The notes beneath the pieces were generated by a model. The model did not search any database and was not told the DNA's origin. It worked only from the letters and a program-made list of their open reading frames with translations. A DNA stretch of 64,000 bases, taken from Pampus argenteus. Lineage: Eukaryota; Chordata; Actinopteri; Scombriformes; Stromateidae. The DNA lies in the NCBI GenBank assembly GCA_036937835.1, contig CM072880.1, forward strand, positions 13,026,501-13,090,500, in the 5' to 3' direction. The position numbers and the translations under genes were made by a program. Positions within the stretch are counted from its first letter, which is position 1, and each line of letters starts with the position of its first letter. Below, one piece after another: positions 62,571-64,000 of this stretch.

Positions 62571-64000
62571 TGTTTCGGTTTTGTCTCTTGCACCGGTGCC
62601 TGGCAGGCTGTTCCACTACCTCACCAAGTCTACAAAAAGATCTGGCACATATTTTCTCTCAAACATGTTGCCTTTTTTTTTCCCTTTTCTTTTCCCATGT
62701 TGCCATGACGATCTGACACACCGCATAAAAAATGCCCCTTGTCCTGTTTTCCAATGAGCAGAAATGAGCTTGAAAGAGATGTGTAGGTCTCTGTGTCTGT
62801 TGTAAAAGCAGTCATTATTCTGCATATCTTTGTTCCCCGTTGTTACTGGCAACATCGATATAGTCATGAAATACATTATGTCGGTGTTAGTACCATTTAT
62901 GCTACCTACACCCGCACTTTTACACCGGGAAGACAAATAACAGTAGTAAAAATAACATTTGGTATTTAAGCTGTCAAGTCCGAAAAGCGTTGTGCTCATA
63001 CTTCCTCATAATTGCCCAGGCTCCAGCTTTTCTGCAGCAATGTGATGGGACTGCAGCATAATAATGTATTACATTGTTATTAGACATGAAAAAACATTTT
63101 TTTTCAGCAAAGGGGAATTGTGGGAATAGAATATTAATGATAACTTTGTGTGGCGGATGTTTTGTCTAAATGGGACCGTCGATTTAAAAGCAGAAAAACA
63201 AAAAAAAAAACACACCAGACGCTTCCTTGTGTTTTTTTTCCCTTCGGTGATCAGTGGCCTAAATGTAATTTATGTGAATAATTACAGATAATTATATTAA
63301 ATTATGCACTTAATGCTAATATGACTAATAATACAATTTAACGAAGACAGCTTTGACAATTTATAATTTACCAAAGTAGACTTGAATAGCGAGGCTTTGT
63401 AACTGAAGACCTGCTTTTGCAGTTAAAGTGTTGAAAAACTGTTGGTTTAAACTATCAAGGCAGCAAACTAAAAATGCGCGTGGTCGTTTTTTTTTTTCGA
63501 TGAAGAGGGTAATAACATACTTAGATGTTATTATCATAAATATTGATGTAGTAATATAACCTAGACCTAGCACAAATACATTTCACGGTCTGTAAAAGGT
63601 CATGTCATGCCATGCAATCAAATTCACCCTGAAACTGATTACCGCCATCATCTCATCACACATCCAACACGTTATTATATGTGGAATAGCCCCAAATACT
63701 GCAGAACTGTATTTTGATCCTATGTGAGGTCGGTTTCATTCGGTCACCAGCGGGCAGACAGTTAATGCAATGAGCAGTGATTGGTTGAAATATAGAGCGT
63801 GACCTTTGCTAAGGAGTGCCAGCGCCATTAGCTAAAAGGTCAAACCAGACGACACATTCAACATTAGCCGCGGCTCCACGCTCCACCCGCACTGACGTGT
63901 AACCACACAGGACCACAAACCCACCGATGGTCGTGGTTCAAGTGGATTGATCTGCTTGTGAGCCACCGAACTGTTTCTTCTATGCCTGTATTACATGAGA
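62569..64000. other. gene-free 3' flank to the window edge
   Basis: AT-rich DNA with T- and A-runs. About 63570-63960 is repeat-free and might be conserved noncoding DNA. No gene seen. Confidence 0.45.

Overview
The window looks like teleost fish genomic DNA, probably from a percomorph-type fish. It holds many long CA/GT microsatellites, compact GT-AG introns, and several short interspersed repeat families that I recognise from fish genomes. The base composition is AT-leaning vertebrate, and the one clear gene is a vertebrate-type phosphofructokinase. Nothing prokaryotic or viral is evident beyond one possible old LTR-like promoter.

Layout: 1-28.5 kb is a gene-free flank with microsatellites, degraded MITE/SINE-like repeats, a few stretches that read like conserved noncoding elements, and a candidate minus-strand promoter or LTR at about 21.7 kb. 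From 28.6 to 47.1 kb lies one complete plus-strand gene, ATP-dependent 6-phosphofructokinase, platelet type (pfkp; pfkpa or pfkpb cannot be decided). Its promoter has CCAAT boxes, and every splice junction was placed by reading frame and GT-AG sites. From 47.4 to 64 kb is another gene-free flank with a strong CTCF-like site just past the gene, candidate conserved noncoding blocks, a CpG-richer stretch and more repeats.

The main discovery is inside pfkp. Two different coding exons are each present twice in tandem. Exon 8 (8a/8b, 96 nt each) carries the fructose-6-phosphate-binding Glu of the catalytic half. Exon 16 (16a/16b, 153 nt each) carries part of the allosteric sugar-phosphate site of the C-terminal half. 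Within a pair, the copies have equal length and phase, intact splice sites, 63-69% amino-acid identity and heavily diverged synonymous positions. They look like two ancient pairs of mutually exclusive exons, giving four possible 788-residue enzymes. Compared with my recollection of the human paralogues, 8a resembles PFKL/PFKM while 8b resembles PFKP, and 16b resembles PFKL while 16a resembles PFKP/PFKM. One fish gene may therefore encode by splicing what tetrapods spread over separate genes. A pyrimidine-rich, PTB-like tract of about 190 nt plus CA repeats precedes exon 16b, similar in layout to the PKM alternative exon system.
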